A DNA stretch of 64,000 bases, from assembly GCA_040752025.1 (NCBI GenBank), contig JBFMFR010000029.1, positions 21,143 through 85,142 on the forward strand, given 5' to 3'. Of this stretch, positions 51,267 through 59,572 are shown piece by piece. Source of the stretch: JBFMFR01 sp040752025 (lineage in GTDB: Bacteria; Chloroflexota; Anaerolineae; Anaerolineales; UBA4823). The notes beneath the pieces were generated by a model that was not told the origin of the DNA, ran no database searches, and worked only from the letters and a program-made list of their open reading frames with translations. The position numbers and the translations under genes are program-made. The first letter of the stretch is position 1, and each line of letters opens with the position of its first letter.

Positions 51267-52037
51267 ATGATTATCGAATACCACCGTCCGGCAACCCTGG
51301 AGGAAGCCCTGTCTTTGCTGGCTCGCCCTGAGCCGCTCACGCTGCCCCTGGCGGGCGGCACCGTGCTTAACCAACCTGGCTCCGCTTCCGTAGCCGCCGT
51401 TGACCTGCAAGCCCTCGGACTGGATCAGATCCAGGCGCGCGGCAATTCTTTGGAACTCGGCGCAACCCTCACCTTGCAAGGCCTGGTCGAGGCTGCCCAG
51501 GTGCAGCAGTCGCTGCCTGCCCTGGTGCGAGCCAGCCAGCACGAGGCCAGCTACAACCTGCGCCAGGTAGCCAGCCTGGCCGGCACGCTGGTCGCTGCCG
51601 GCGGCCGCTCGCCTTTCGCCACCGCCATGCTGGCCCTGGACGCCGTGCTCAACATCCAGCCCGGCGATGAGCAGGCCGGCCTGGGCGACTGGCTGCCGCT
51701 GCGTGAGCCGCGCCAGCCCGGGCGCCTGATCACCAGCCTGGTGATCCCGCTGCACGCCCGCCTGGCCTACGAATACGTGGCGCGCACCCCGGCTGACCGC
51801 CCGATCGTCTGCGCCGCCCTGGCCGTGTGGCCTTCCGGACGGGTGCGCCTGGCCCTGGGCGGCTATGGGCGCACTCCCCGTCTGGCCTTCGATGGCACCG
51901 AGGCCCAGGGCGTGGAAATCGCCGCCAGCAGCGCCTACAGCCAGGCCGGCGACGAATGGGCTTCTGCCGCTTACCGCCAGGAAGTCGCCGGTGTGCTGGC
52001 AAAGCGTTGTTTACAATCCCTGAACATGCAGGCCTGA
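51267..52037 (+). CDS. Lone FAD-binding subunit of a molybdenum hydroxylase family (CoxM-like)
   Basis: 256 residues. It starts MIIEYHRPATLEEALSLLARPEPLTLPLAGGTVLNQPGS, the CoxM/XdhB-type FAD domain, and has the second FAD loop in a degenerate form (LRQVASLAGTLVAAGGRSPF instead of RNxATLGGN). No CoxS or CoxL gene is nearby, so it either works with a distant partner or has a new role. TTGGAGG lies 6 bp before the ATG. It is followed by the M16C peptidase gene after 41 bp. Confidence 0.8.
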   Translation: MIIEYHRPATLEEALSLLARPEPLTLPLAGGTVLNQPGSASVAAVDLQALGLDQIQARGNSLELGATLTLQGLVEAAQVQQSLPALVRASQHEASYNLRQVASLAGTLVAAGGRSPFATAMLALDAVLNIQPGDEQAGLGDWLPLREPRQPGRLITSLVIPLHARLAYEYVARTPADRPIVCAALAVWPSGRVRLALGGYGRTPRLAFDGTEAQGVEIAASSAYSQAGDEWASAAYRQEVAGVLAKRCLQSLNMQA

Positions 52038-52078
52038 TCTGGCTGCGCTTCAATATCTGAATAGATCACGAGGTAAAA

Positions 52079-55012
52079 ATGACGGTTACGTTTGGCTTTG
52101 AGCTTTTGAAAGAGCAGCACATCCCCGAATTGAATACGATGGCGCGTCTCTATCGCCACGTCCGCACTGGCGCCGAACTGTTGTCGATGCAAAACGACGA
52201 CGAGAACAAGGTCTTTGGCATCACCTTCCGCACGCCGCCTCCCGACTCGACCGGCCTGCCGCACATTATGGAACACGCCGTGTTGTGCGGCTCGCAAAAG
52301 TACCCGGTCAAAGAGCCGTTCGTTGAGCTGGTCAAAGGCTCGCTGAACACCTTCATAAATGCCATGACCTACCCGGACAAGACCACCTACCCGGTCGCCA
52401 GCCAGAACTTGAAAGATTTCTATAACCTGGTGGACGTTTACGTGGATGCTGTCTTCCACCCGCTCATCCCGCCGCGCGTCCTGGATCAAGAAGGCTGGCA
52501 TTACGAGCTCGAATCCCCAGAGCAGCCGCTGGCTTACAAAGGCGTGGTCTTCAACGAAATGAAGGGCGCTTACTCCAACCCCGACGATCTGCTCCAGGAT
52601 CGCGCCCGCCAATCGTTGTTCCCGGAGCATCCCTACAGCGTGGACGCTGGCGGCGATCCCAGGCACATCCCCGAGCTGACCTACGCCCAGTTCAAGGCCT
52701 TTCACGAGCGATATTACCATCCTTCCAACGCCCGCATTTACTTCTATGGCGACGATGACCCACAGGAGCGCCTGCGCCGGATGGATGGCTACTTGCAGGA
52801 ATACCAGGCTATCGAGGTCGACTCGCACATCCCCTTGCAGCCGCGACTCGCCCAGCCCTGGCGTGTGGAAGTGTCCTACGATCCCGGCGAGGAAGCCGGC
52901 AGCAACAAGGGCATGCTGGTGGTGAACTGGATGCTCCCCGACACCAGCGACACGCTGACTGCCTTCGGCCTGAGCATCCTCGGCCACATCCTCATCGGCA
53001 CCTCCGCCTCGCCGCTGCGCAAAGCCCTGATCGACTCGGGCCTGGGCGAAGACCTGGCCGGCGAAGGGCTGGAGGGCCAGATCCGCCAGATGGTTTTCTC
53101 CACCGGCCTGAAAGGCATGGTGGTGGATCAGGACAACAACCTGGTCGACGAGCACCGGCTGCAAGATTTGATCCTGGAAACCCTGCGCACCCTGGCGCAG
53201 GAGGGCATCGACCCCGATACCGTGGCCGCCTCACTCAACACCGTCGAGTTCCGCCTGCGCGAGAACAACACCGGCGCTTTCCCGCGCGGCCTGCTGCTCA
53301 TGCTGCGCGCCATGACCACCTGGTTGTACGACGACGATCCCCTCAAGCCGCTGGCTTTCGAGGCTCCCCTGGCGGCCATCAAACAGCGCCTGGCGGACGG
53401 CGAGGCTTACTTCGAGGGCCTGATCCGTGAGCATTTCCTGGAGAACCCGCACCGCACCGCCTTGATCTTAAGGCCTGAGCCCGGCCTGAACCCGCGCGAC
53501 GAAGCCGCCGAGCAGGAGCGCCTGGCGCAGGCGCGCGCTGCCATGAGCGCTGCCGACCTGCAGGCCGTCGTCGAAAACGCCCGCAGCCTGAAGCATTTCC
53601 AGGAGACCCCCGATTCACCCGAAGCCCTGGCGACCCTGCCCGCCCTGCAGCTTTCCGACCTGGAGCGGGAGAACAAGCGCATCCCGCTGGAGCTGGGCGA
53701 GCAGGCTGGCTGCAAGCTGCTGGTGCACGACCTGTTCACCAACGGCATCGTTTACCTGGACGTTGGCTTCGACCTGCACGTGCTGCCCCAGGAGCTGCTG
53801 CCCTACGTCTCTCTCTTTGGGCGCTCCCTGGTGGAGATCGGCACCGAAAAAGAGGACTTCGTCCGGCTTTCCCAGCGCATCGGGCGCGCCACCGGCGGCA
53901 TCCGCCCGACGGCTTTCACCTCGCTCGTGCGCGGCACGCAGCAGGGCGTCGCCTGGCTCTACCTGCGCGGCAAGTCGACCCTGGCCCAGGCGGACGAACT
54001 GCTCGCCATCCTCAAGGATGTGCTCCTGAGCGTGCGCCTGGACAACCCCGAGCGCTTCCGCCAGATGGCTCTGGAGGCAAAGGCCGACCAGGAAGCGCGC
54101 CTGGTGCCGGCCGGCCACCAGGTGGTCAACACCCGCCTGCGGGCGCAGTTCAACGAGGCGGATTGGGTCAACGAGCAGATGGGCGGCATCGACTACCTGT
54201 TCTTCCTGCGCCGCCTGGTCGAGCAGATCGACCAGGACTGGCCCGCCGTGCTGGAAAAGCTGGAGTCCCTGCGCAGGCTGCTGCTCCAGCGCACCCACAT
54301 GCTGTGCAATATCACCCTGGACCAGGCCAGTTGGGCCCAGTTCCAGCCGCGCCTGGCGGAATTCATCCAGGCCATCCCGGCCGAGCCGGTCCCGCAGGCT
54401 GCCTGGCAGCCCGCCCCCGGCCCGGGCTTCGAGGGCCTGACGCTGCCGGCCCAGGTCAACTACGTCGCCAAGGGCGCCGACCTGTACCGCCTGGGTTACC
54501 AGCCGCACGGCTCGATCGACGTGATCAACAACTACCTGCGCACGACTTTCATCTGGGAGCGCGTGCGCGTCCAGGGCGGCGCTTACGGCGGCTTCTGCGT
54601 CTTCAACCATCGCTCGGGAGTCTACACCTACGTCTCCTACCGCGACCCCAACCTGCTGGGCACCCTGGAGAATTACGACGGCGCGGCCCGCTTCCTGCGC
54701 CAGCTTGACCTCAGCCAGGAGGAGTTGACCAAGAGCATCATCGGCGCCGTCGGCGACATGGACGCTTACCAGCTCCCCGACGCCAAGGGTTTCACCTCCA
54801 TGCTGCGCTACCTGGCCGGCGATAGCGACGAAAGCTTGCAGCGCTGGCGCGAGCAGATCCTCGCCACCCGCGTGGAAGATTTCCACGCCCTGGGCGAAGT
54901 CCTGGAAAGCCTGAACGCCCAGGGCCGCGTCGTTGTCCTGGGCTCGCCCGACGCCATCGCCCAGGCCAACGCCGAGCGCCAGGGCTTTTTGGAGGTCAGG
55001 AAGGTGTTATAA
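52079..55012 (+). CDS. M16C family zinc metalloprotease (presequence protease-like)
   Basis: 977 residues, the expected length for a full four-domain M16C enzyme (PreP/Cym1 type). The inverted zinc motif is HIMEH (H62, E65, H66) in GLPHIMEHAVLCGSQKYPVKEPFVELVKGSLNTFINAMTYPDKTTYPVAS, with the third ligand downstream (ELESPEQPLAYKGVVFNEMKGAYS). These proteases form a closed chamber and degrade unfolded peptides. No signal peptide, so cytoplasmic. GAGGT precedes the ATG. Confidence 0.94.
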   Translation: MTVTFGFELLKEQHIPELNTMARLYRHVRTGAELLSMQNDDENKVFGITFRTPPPDSTGLPHIMEHAVLCGSQKYPVKEPFVELVKGSLNTFINAMTYPDKTTYPVASQNLKDFYNLVDVYVDAVFHPLIPPRVLDQEGWHYELESPEQPLAYKGVVFNEMKGAYSNPDDLLQDRARQSLFPEHPYSVDAGGDPRHIPELTYAQFKAFHERYYHPSNARIYFYGDDDPQERLRRMDGYLQEYQAIEVDSHIPLQPRLAQPWRVEVSYDPGEEAGSNKGMLVVNWMLPDTSDTLTAFGLSILGHILIGTSASPLRKALIDSGLGEDLAGEGLEGQIRQMVFSTGLKGMVVDQDNNLVDEHRLQDLILETLRTLAQEGIDPDTVAASLNTVEFRLRENNTGAFPRGLLLMLRAMTTWLYDDDPLKPLAFEAPLAAIKQRLADGEAYFEGLIREHFLENPHRTALILRPEPGLNPRDEAAEQERLAQARAAMSAADLQAVVENARSLKHFQETPDSPEALATLPALQLSDLERENKRIPLELGEQAGCKLLVHDLFTNGIVYLDVGFDLHVLPQELLPYVSLFGRSLVEIGTEKEDFVRLSQRIGRATGGIRPTAFTSLVRGTQQGVAWLYLRGKSTLAQADELLAILKDVLLSVRLDNPERFRQMALEAKADQEARLVPAGHQVVNTRLRAQFNEADWVNEQMGGIDYLFFLRRLVEQIDQDWPAVLEKLESLRRLLLQRTHMLCNITLDQASWAQFQPRLAEFIQAIPAEPVPQAAWQPAPGPGFEGLTLPAQVNYVAKGADLYRLGYQPHGSIDVINNYLRTTFIWERVRVQGGAYGGFCVFNHRSGVYTYVSYRDPNLLGTLENYDGAARFLRQLDLSQEELTKSIIGAVGDMDAYQLPDAKGFTSMLRYLAGDSDESLQRWREQILATRVEDFHALGEVLESLNAQGRVVVLGSPDAIAQANAERQGFLEVRKVL

Positions 55013-55024
55013 AGAGCGTTTTCT

Positions 55025-55265
55025 TATCCGCAGATTGCACAGATGAACGCAGAGATATAAAGAGATGAGTGGGCAGAGAGACCCGCAGACTTTTGCGATT
55101 ATTGGTGCAGCTATGGAGGTGCACCGGTGCCTGGGTCATGGTTTTTTGGAGGCGGTGTATCAAGAGGCCCTGGCCAGGGAACTGGCGCTGCGTGGCATTC
55201 CTTTCGAGCGCGAGATCGAGCTGACCGTTTTCTACAAATGCGTAAATCTGTTCAATCTGCGGATA
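55025..55265. repeat. Inverted repeats bracketing a GxxExxY remnant
   Basis: A 27-bp arm at 55025-55051 (TATCCGCAGATTGCACAGAT...) is matched in reverse complement at 55239-55265, 24 of 27 bases identical. The 187 bp between hold most of a GxxExxY gene fragment. The arms belong to the ATCCGCAGATT-type dispersed repeats. The layout looks like a small mobile or recombining unit. Confidence 0.65.
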
Positions 55266-55289
55266 GAGAATACTGCCCAGGTAAAGTGA
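55065..55289 (+). pseudogene. Truncated GxxExxY family protein
   Basis: The frame starts MSGQRDPQTFAIIGAAMEVHRCLGHGFLEAVYQEALARELALRGIPFEREIELTVFYK and then runs into a repeat (CVNLFNLRIENTAQVK). The GxxExxY motif is in GHGFLEAVYQEAL. Intact members are ~120-130 residues with a PD-(D/E)xK-like nuclease fold; here the second half is missing because the right-hand inverted repeat begins at codon ~58. Probably inactive. The ORF ends 23 bp before the vapC stop on the other strand. Confidence 0.75.
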
Positions 55290-55312
55290 AATCATTCCTG
55301 GTGAAGATCGCT

Positions 55313-55753
55313 CTATCCACCTGTTTCGTCTTGGACCCAATAAACCCAATTGGCGCCCAGGTGCTGCATGCTGTTTGCCAGGCGTTTGTCGCCAGTCCAA
55401 AATGCCGCTCCCAGTGACTGAGCCAACGCGATGTAATGGGCATCGTAAGCCCTGGATTGTCCCAGGCGTTCGGCCCATTTCAAGGCATCCTGGTGTAAAT
55501 CGAGGGTTGGTTGAACGCTCTGGATATTCAAAGCGAGCATGCGCTGCAGCGCATTTGTAGCTTCTGCAGTGCTCAGCAGGCCGGCGACGGAGGCTTTGCG
55601 CAGCGTGTTGGCGGCTTCGTATTCCCACAAGACGGGTGCATATAGAGTCTCTCTGGCCTGTTTCCATGTGCTCATCATGCGCCAAGCGTGCTCCGAATAG
55701 GGTAGGGGCAGCACAACTGCGATTACCAGGTTGGCATCAACGACAATGCTCAT
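55313..55753 (-). CDS. vapC: PIN-domain toxin (VapC-like)
   Basis: 146 residues. Acidic active-site positions are visible in VVDANLVIAVVLP (Asp), YDAHYIALAQSLG (Asp) and WTGDKRLAN (Asp), as in VapC-type ribonucleases that cut tRNA or rRNA. The ATG at 55753 overlaps the stop of the upstream antitoxin gene (ATGA), the standard toxin-antitoxin arrangement. A longer open frame to 55816 is rejected because it overlaps the antitoxin gene. Confidence 0.9.
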   Translation of the reverse strand: MSIVVDANLVIAVVLPLPYSEHAWRMMSTWKQARETLYAPVLWEYEAANTLRKASVAGLLSTAEATNALQRMLALNIQSVQPTLDLHQDALKWAERLGQSRAYDAHYIALAQSLGAAFWTGDKRLANSMQHLGANWVYWVQDETGG

Positions 55754-56049
55754 GATCTGTCCCACGCAGCGCGATCCAGTTCCTCGTCCCTCTCGGTGCG
55801 CACCTCTTCGATCCAATTGCCAGAATAAACGCCGTGGCTTTCTTGGATTTTCAGGCGCAGTTGGGTAAGCTCCTTCAAAGCCTGCAGTTCGCGCTGGCTT
55901 TGATTTTCAAGATCCTGATCGGCCAGCCACTCACCCACGATTTCCCGCACGATATCGGAGATGCTGCGCTGAGTTTGTTGTGCGATCTGCGCCAGAGCTT
56001 CGTGCTGTTCTGTTTCTAATAGGATTTGTGCCCGGTATTTTGTGTTCAT
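55750..56049 (-). CDS. vapB: Ribbon-helix-helix antitoxin (VapB-like)
   Basis: 99 residues. The N-terminal ~45 (MNTKYRAQILLETEQHEALAQIAQQTQRSISDIVREIVGEWLAD) form a ribbon-helix-helix DNA-binding domain; the C-terminal half is charged and should wrap the toxin. First gene of the pair, 4-bp overlap with vapC. It probably represses its own promoter through the ACACC/GGTGT repeat upstream. Confidence 0.85.
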   Translation of the reverse strand: MNTKYRAQILLETEQHEALAQIAQQTQRSISDIVREIVGEWLADQDLENQSQRELQALKELTQLRLKIQESHGVYSGNWIEEVRTERDEELDRAAWDRS

Positions 56050-56066
56050 TGTGCACCTCGTGATTG

Positions 56067-56096
56067 ATTATACACCGATGTAGGTGTAGGTGTAAA
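56067..56096 (-). promoter_or_regulatory. VapBC promoter with overlapping inverted repeat
   Basis: Read on the minus strand: TTTACA (56096-56091), 18-bp spacer, TATAAT (56072-56067). An inverted repeat ACACC-N6-GGTGT (56072-56087) covers the spacer and the edge of the -10 box, a good position for a repressor such as VapB. Confidence 0.65.
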
Positions 56097-56203
56097 GAGG
56101 CGCAGCGCATCTGGTTTCGAACCTATCGTTGGGCAAGCCAAGAGAAAGCGATATGGGTGTTTTTCCCGCTCAATGACAGCGAATATCATAGCCTGGGTCA
56201 CCC

Positions 56204-58024
56204 TCAGCTTCGGCGCAAGTACGCCAGAATCACCATTACGCTGGCTCCGGCCAGCACCACACTGCTGGCTACCAGCGCCAGCGCCGCCAGGATCACCCAC
56301 AACGGCGAGCTTGGCGGCGCAGCCGGCGATCCCGTGGCCGGCTGCTCAGGGTTGTAGGTGAACGTGTACGTGTCCACCGAGCCCTCTGTGGCGTTGCCGC
56401 TGAACTCCTGTTCACTCTCGTTGCCGCTGCTGCTGGTTTGCAGCACTTTGGCCGAGTACTGCCCCTCGCCATACCCGATCACTTCCAGGGTGTACAGCCC
56501 GCCCTGCGGTTGTGGGATCACCAGGCTTTTGACTTTGTGCGCTTCTTTGGTTTCCGCCCCCAGGATGGCGCTGGTCACGTAGCCCGCCCTGGGGATCTCG
56601 TCCCAGGCTTTTCCAATGCGTGGGTCGAAGCCGGTTTTGCGCCCCTTGGGGTCGGTCACGATCATATGCGCCGGTGAAGCCAGCACAATCTCGATGGATG
56701 AAAGATCGCCAGCCAGGTAGGGGCCGCCCGGTGTGGCCTTTTCCAGGTTGAAACTGCTGCCCTGGTAATACGTCGCCCCGCAGTAGGTATTGTTGTACTG
56801 CTGCGCCAGCGTAGTCTGCCCCTGCCAGGGATCGCTGATGGCGTAGGTCAGTCCGCCCTGGGAGTTGAGCAGCCCGTGGGCTACCACCCAGTGCCCCCCG
56901 TTGTTCACGCCGATCACCGCCAGGCCCCCGGCGCACAGGTGGCGGGTCAGCTCGCTGTCTTCGCTCACCGTTTGAGGGGTTGAACAGGTTTGCATGCGCA
57001 CCAGGTTCAACGCCGCTGCCTGGGTGCTGTCTTTGACGAACACCGGGATGCGGCTGGGGTACAAGAAATTGCCCGCGTAGCCGTTATTGGCCTTGAGCCA
57101 GGCGTTCAGCGCGCTCGGGTCAGTCTGGAAAGGCGGGTTGGCCTGCATCCCGAAGAAATTGATCAGCATCACCTGCGCCGCCAGGTTGCAGCCCAGGTCG
57201 CCGATCGTCTCACGGGTCGACGAGTCGATCTTCTCGCTCGCCCATGGTGGGTTGGGCAATCCCGGCCGGATCGATGGCGCGCCTTGCAGCACCAGCGGCG
57301 CCCGGTTGGTTCCGCAGCGCAGCTCGTTGAAATCCTGCCCGCTCAGGTCGGCGTCCTGGATGCTCGCCAGCCGCGAAACCGGCCAGAGCTGGTGGTTGGG
57401 GTCCACAGGGGTCAGCAAGTAGTGCCCAGGCAGCAGATCGCTGATGCGATAGCTGCCGTTGGCGTCGGTCTGCGCCTGGTGGCCCTGCTGGTCGCGCACC
57501 AGCACGCCGGCGATGCCACGCTTATCCCGGTCCAATGCCTGGCCCGAAATGCTGTACAGCCTGGCCTTGGGCGCTGCCGGGGTGAAGGTCGCCGTGGGAA
57601 CGACTGGCGTGAAGGTTGGCGTCGGCGGGAGCGGTGTGATCGTCGCCGTGGGTGGCACGGGCGTGGGGGGCGGGGCCGGCTTGCGCAGGCAGATGCGCAT
57701 CCCTTGCGACGACCAGGCTTTCATGTAGGCGCTCTGCGAGGCCGGCAGGTACTTGGGGTGCGAGACTGCCACCGTGTGCGTCACGTCTCCTGGTTGGATC
57801 TTGGCGAAAGTGATTTGACCGCGCTCGTTGGTTGTGCCCGAGGGTCGGCCTTTAGCCGTGGTTACCGTCACCTTTGCCCCCGAGATCGGTTGGGCTGTGT
57901 CACAGTCCACCACCACCACGGTCAGGTGGATGTCGGCGTAAGCTGGCGTCGTGGTTGATAGCAGCAGCGCCAGCGCCATCCCAAGCACAACGAACAGACG
58001 AAGCAGCCCGGTTTTCTTGAACAT
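56204..58024 (-). CDS. Secreted membrane-anchored C39-like cysteine peptidase with carboxypeptidase-regulatory-like domains
   Basis: 606 residues. Signal peptide (1-30, ending AYA). Domain 1 (~33-112) is a carboxypeptidase-regulatory-like beta sandwich (VVVVDCDTAQPISGAKVTV). A TPTPV linker (~117-150) leads to a second such domain (~155-225, SISGQALDRDKRGIAGVLV). Residues ~255-450 look like a C39_2-type papain fold with putative Cys279 (GDLGCNLAAQVML), His378 (GGHWVVAHG) and Asp398 (ISDPW). A C-terminal beta region and a membrane helix (~575-600) follow, so the enzyme faces outward. Function unknown; perhaps processing of surface peptides. GAGGTAA precedes the ATG. Compare the papain-like cytoplasmic protein at 33438. 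Confidence 0.85.
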   Translation of the reverse strand: MFKKTGLLRLFVVLGMALALLLSTTTPAYADIHLTVVVVDCDTAQPISGAKVTVTTAKGRPSGTTNERGQITFAKIQPGDVTHTVAVSHPKYLPASQSAYMKAWSSQGMRICLRKPAPPPTPVPPTATITPLPPTPTFTPVVPTATFTPAAPKARLYSISGQALDRDKRGIAGVLVRDQQGHQAQTDANGSYRISDLLPGHYLLTPVDPNHQLWPVSRLASIQDADLSGQDFNELRCGTNRAPLVLQGAPSIRPGLPNPPWASEKIDSSTRETIGDLGCNLAAQVMLINFFGMQANPPFQTDPSALNAWLKANNGYAGNFLYPSRIPVFVKDSTQAAALNLVRMQTCSTPQTVSEDSELTRHLCAGGLAVIGVNNGGHWVVAHGLLNSQGGLTYAISDPWQGQTTLAQQYNNTYCGATYYQGSSFNLEKATPGGPYLAGDLSSIEIVLASPAHMIVTDPKGRKTGFDPRIGKAWDEIPRAGYVTSAILGAETKEAHKVKSLVIPQPQGGLYTLEVIGYGEGQYSAKVLQTSSSGNESEQEFSGNATEGSVDTYTFTYNPEQPATGSPAAPPSSPLWVILAALALVASSVVLAGASVMVILAYLRRS

Positions 58025-58432
58025 ACGCTTACCTCATGCGAGAGAATCGCTATCGATTGGATCGTTTGGAAGGCGTGGATGTGGATTTGTGGCAACGTGC
58101 TTTGCACAATTATATCAGCCCCGTTGTTCTCAGGTTGCCGTTACAGATTGCCAGCCTGATGAGAATCCGTAATTTTTCTCGTTCTTGCCGCGAGCTTACA
58201 TTGCAATCACGAGCTTTCGCCACGCTTGCTGCAATCGGATACATTTATCCAATCGGGTAAGGGGCAAGATATTGGAGGTAGTATCCGAAACATCATCCAC
58301 AGTACCAGGCAAAAACGATATAATCTGCCATGCACAACAATGAACGATCACTCGCGGCGCATTCCGGTAAGAATGTTTCTGTTTTAGGAATAATATCGCT
58401 GGGACGAAATTGTGGCGGTTAGGGTTGTATAA
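58025..58432. other. Intergenic region between divergent genes
   Basis: About 400 bp, clearly AT-richer than the rest of the window. A minus-strand TATAAT (58114-58109) could belong to the secreted peptidase gene, but its -35 is poor. A GGATA/TATCC inverted repeat lies near 58238. No gene or RNA is recognisable here. Confidence 0.5.
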
Positions 58433-58879
58433 ATGCGGAAAAATCCTTTGATATCGATCCTCCTGGGAGCATTGTGCTGCTGGGTATTTCTAACATCCTG
58501 CGCCTCCAGGTGGTATTTTTACTTGCCAGATGTTCAGGTAAAGGATTTCACGATCTGCCAGGGCCCTGATCCCAATTCTGGCATGCCTCTAAATCCTGGC
58601 AACAAATTCTCTCTGAGTGTACCCAGAAACCGGATATATGCGTGTGGCTTCCTGGTTAGCGAGGCGCCGACATATTTGTTGTTCTATTGGCATCGTGATG
58701 GCGTCGAGTTACCGGTTTATCACAACTATGTTGACGTAGATTTTGAGCCAGGATATTTTTACAGCGAATGGGAGATCAGTGACCCCGTTTCTCCTGGGAA
58801 ATATCGCGTGGACGTCTATAATGCCCGGAGAAAACTGGCTTCCGTGGAGTTTGAATTGATAGAGGATTCAGACCAATGA
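58433..58879 (+). CDS. Lipoprotein of unknown function
   Basis: 148 residues with a lipoprotein signal ending FLTSC (Cys23). The mature part is beta-rich (FSLSVPRNRIYACGFLVSEAPTYLLFYWHRDGVELPVYHNYVDVDF...SPGKYRVDVYNARRKLASVEFEL), a pattern like small immunoglobulin-like or Ig-fold surface domains. I do not recognise the family. Codon use is more AT-rich than in the core genes, suggesting recent arrival. Ribosome site is poor (ATTGTGG...). Confidence 0.7.
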   Translation: MRKNPLISILLGALCCWVFLTSCASRWYFYLPDVQVKDFTICQGPDPNSGMPLNPGNKFSLSVPRNRIYACGFLVSEAPTYLLFYWHRDGVELPVYHNYVDVDFEPGYFYSEWEISDPVSPGKYRVDVYNARRKLASVEFELIEDSDQ

Positions 58880-58979
58880 AGGAGCCAGGTGCGGGTATTG
58901 GCATTTCATGGAAACCCAATTGGCGAACTCTGGAATATGGGTAGCGTGAAAACGCCTTTTTGTGCTCGTTTCAGTTGAG

Positions 58980-59501
58980 ATGTTCTCGATGTTCAATCAT
59001 TCCTCGCGATCTTGGGTTAGCGTACTTTTCCTGCTCACTATCATATTATCTGGGTGTACAGAATCCGTACGTCTACCTGACCTTCCGGCTGCAGCTTCTG
59101 CCACTTCCACCATAGCTATAGACACCCACACCGCTCTACCAATGATTGTTACAGAGCCGATTACGGCAACGAAAACCCCAGCACTTACTCATCCGCCTAC
59201 CCAGACGCGCTCCCTGTATATGACCCCCACGCCAACGGCCTCCGAAACACCGGTTTGGCTGGGTTTGATGGAAGAATATCGAGATTATGACTTGACCTAT
59301 TCTCCTGATGGGAACTGGATTGTCGGAACCAATGATGGCCGGTCAAAGCAAGCTTCCTCGAGGCTGATCGGTACAACTCGCCTGGTGAGCGCCGATGGCG
59401 GGCTGGTATGGGATGTGCGGCCCGAGCCTGACGATTTGAAAGATTCGTACAAGTTATTGGAAAGAGCAACAATTTTGGCAATGTCGCGTTCCTCTTCTTA
59501 A
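58980..59501 (+). CDS. Lipoprotein with Thr/Pro linker and a short propeller-like remnant
   Basis: 173 residues from the ATG at 58980 (a GTG at 58962 and an ATG at 58989 are also possible). The lipobox is ILSGC, followed by a Thr/Ala/Pro-rich linker and then YDLTYSPDGNWIVGTNDGRSK, which looks like the start of a WD40/TolB-type propeller repeat. The protein ends soon after (VWDVRPEPDDLKDSY...), too short for a propeller. It may be a truncated gene; the same frame resumes past the stop with RPYSGDPTGEVVDARG. No recognised function. Confidence 0.55.
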   Translation: MFSMFNHSSRSWVSVLFLLTIILSGCTESVRLPDLPAAASATSTIAIDTHTALPMIVTEPITATKTPALTHPPTQTRSLYMTPTPTASETPVWLGLMEEYRDYDLTYSPDGNWIVGTNDGRSKQASSRLIGTTRLVSADGGLVWDVRPEPDDLKDSYKLLERATILAMSRSSS

Positions 59502-59572
59502 CCCGATAGTATGTCCATGAGACCATACTCCGGGGACCCAACTGGAGAAGTAGTTGATGCACGAGGTCGCTA

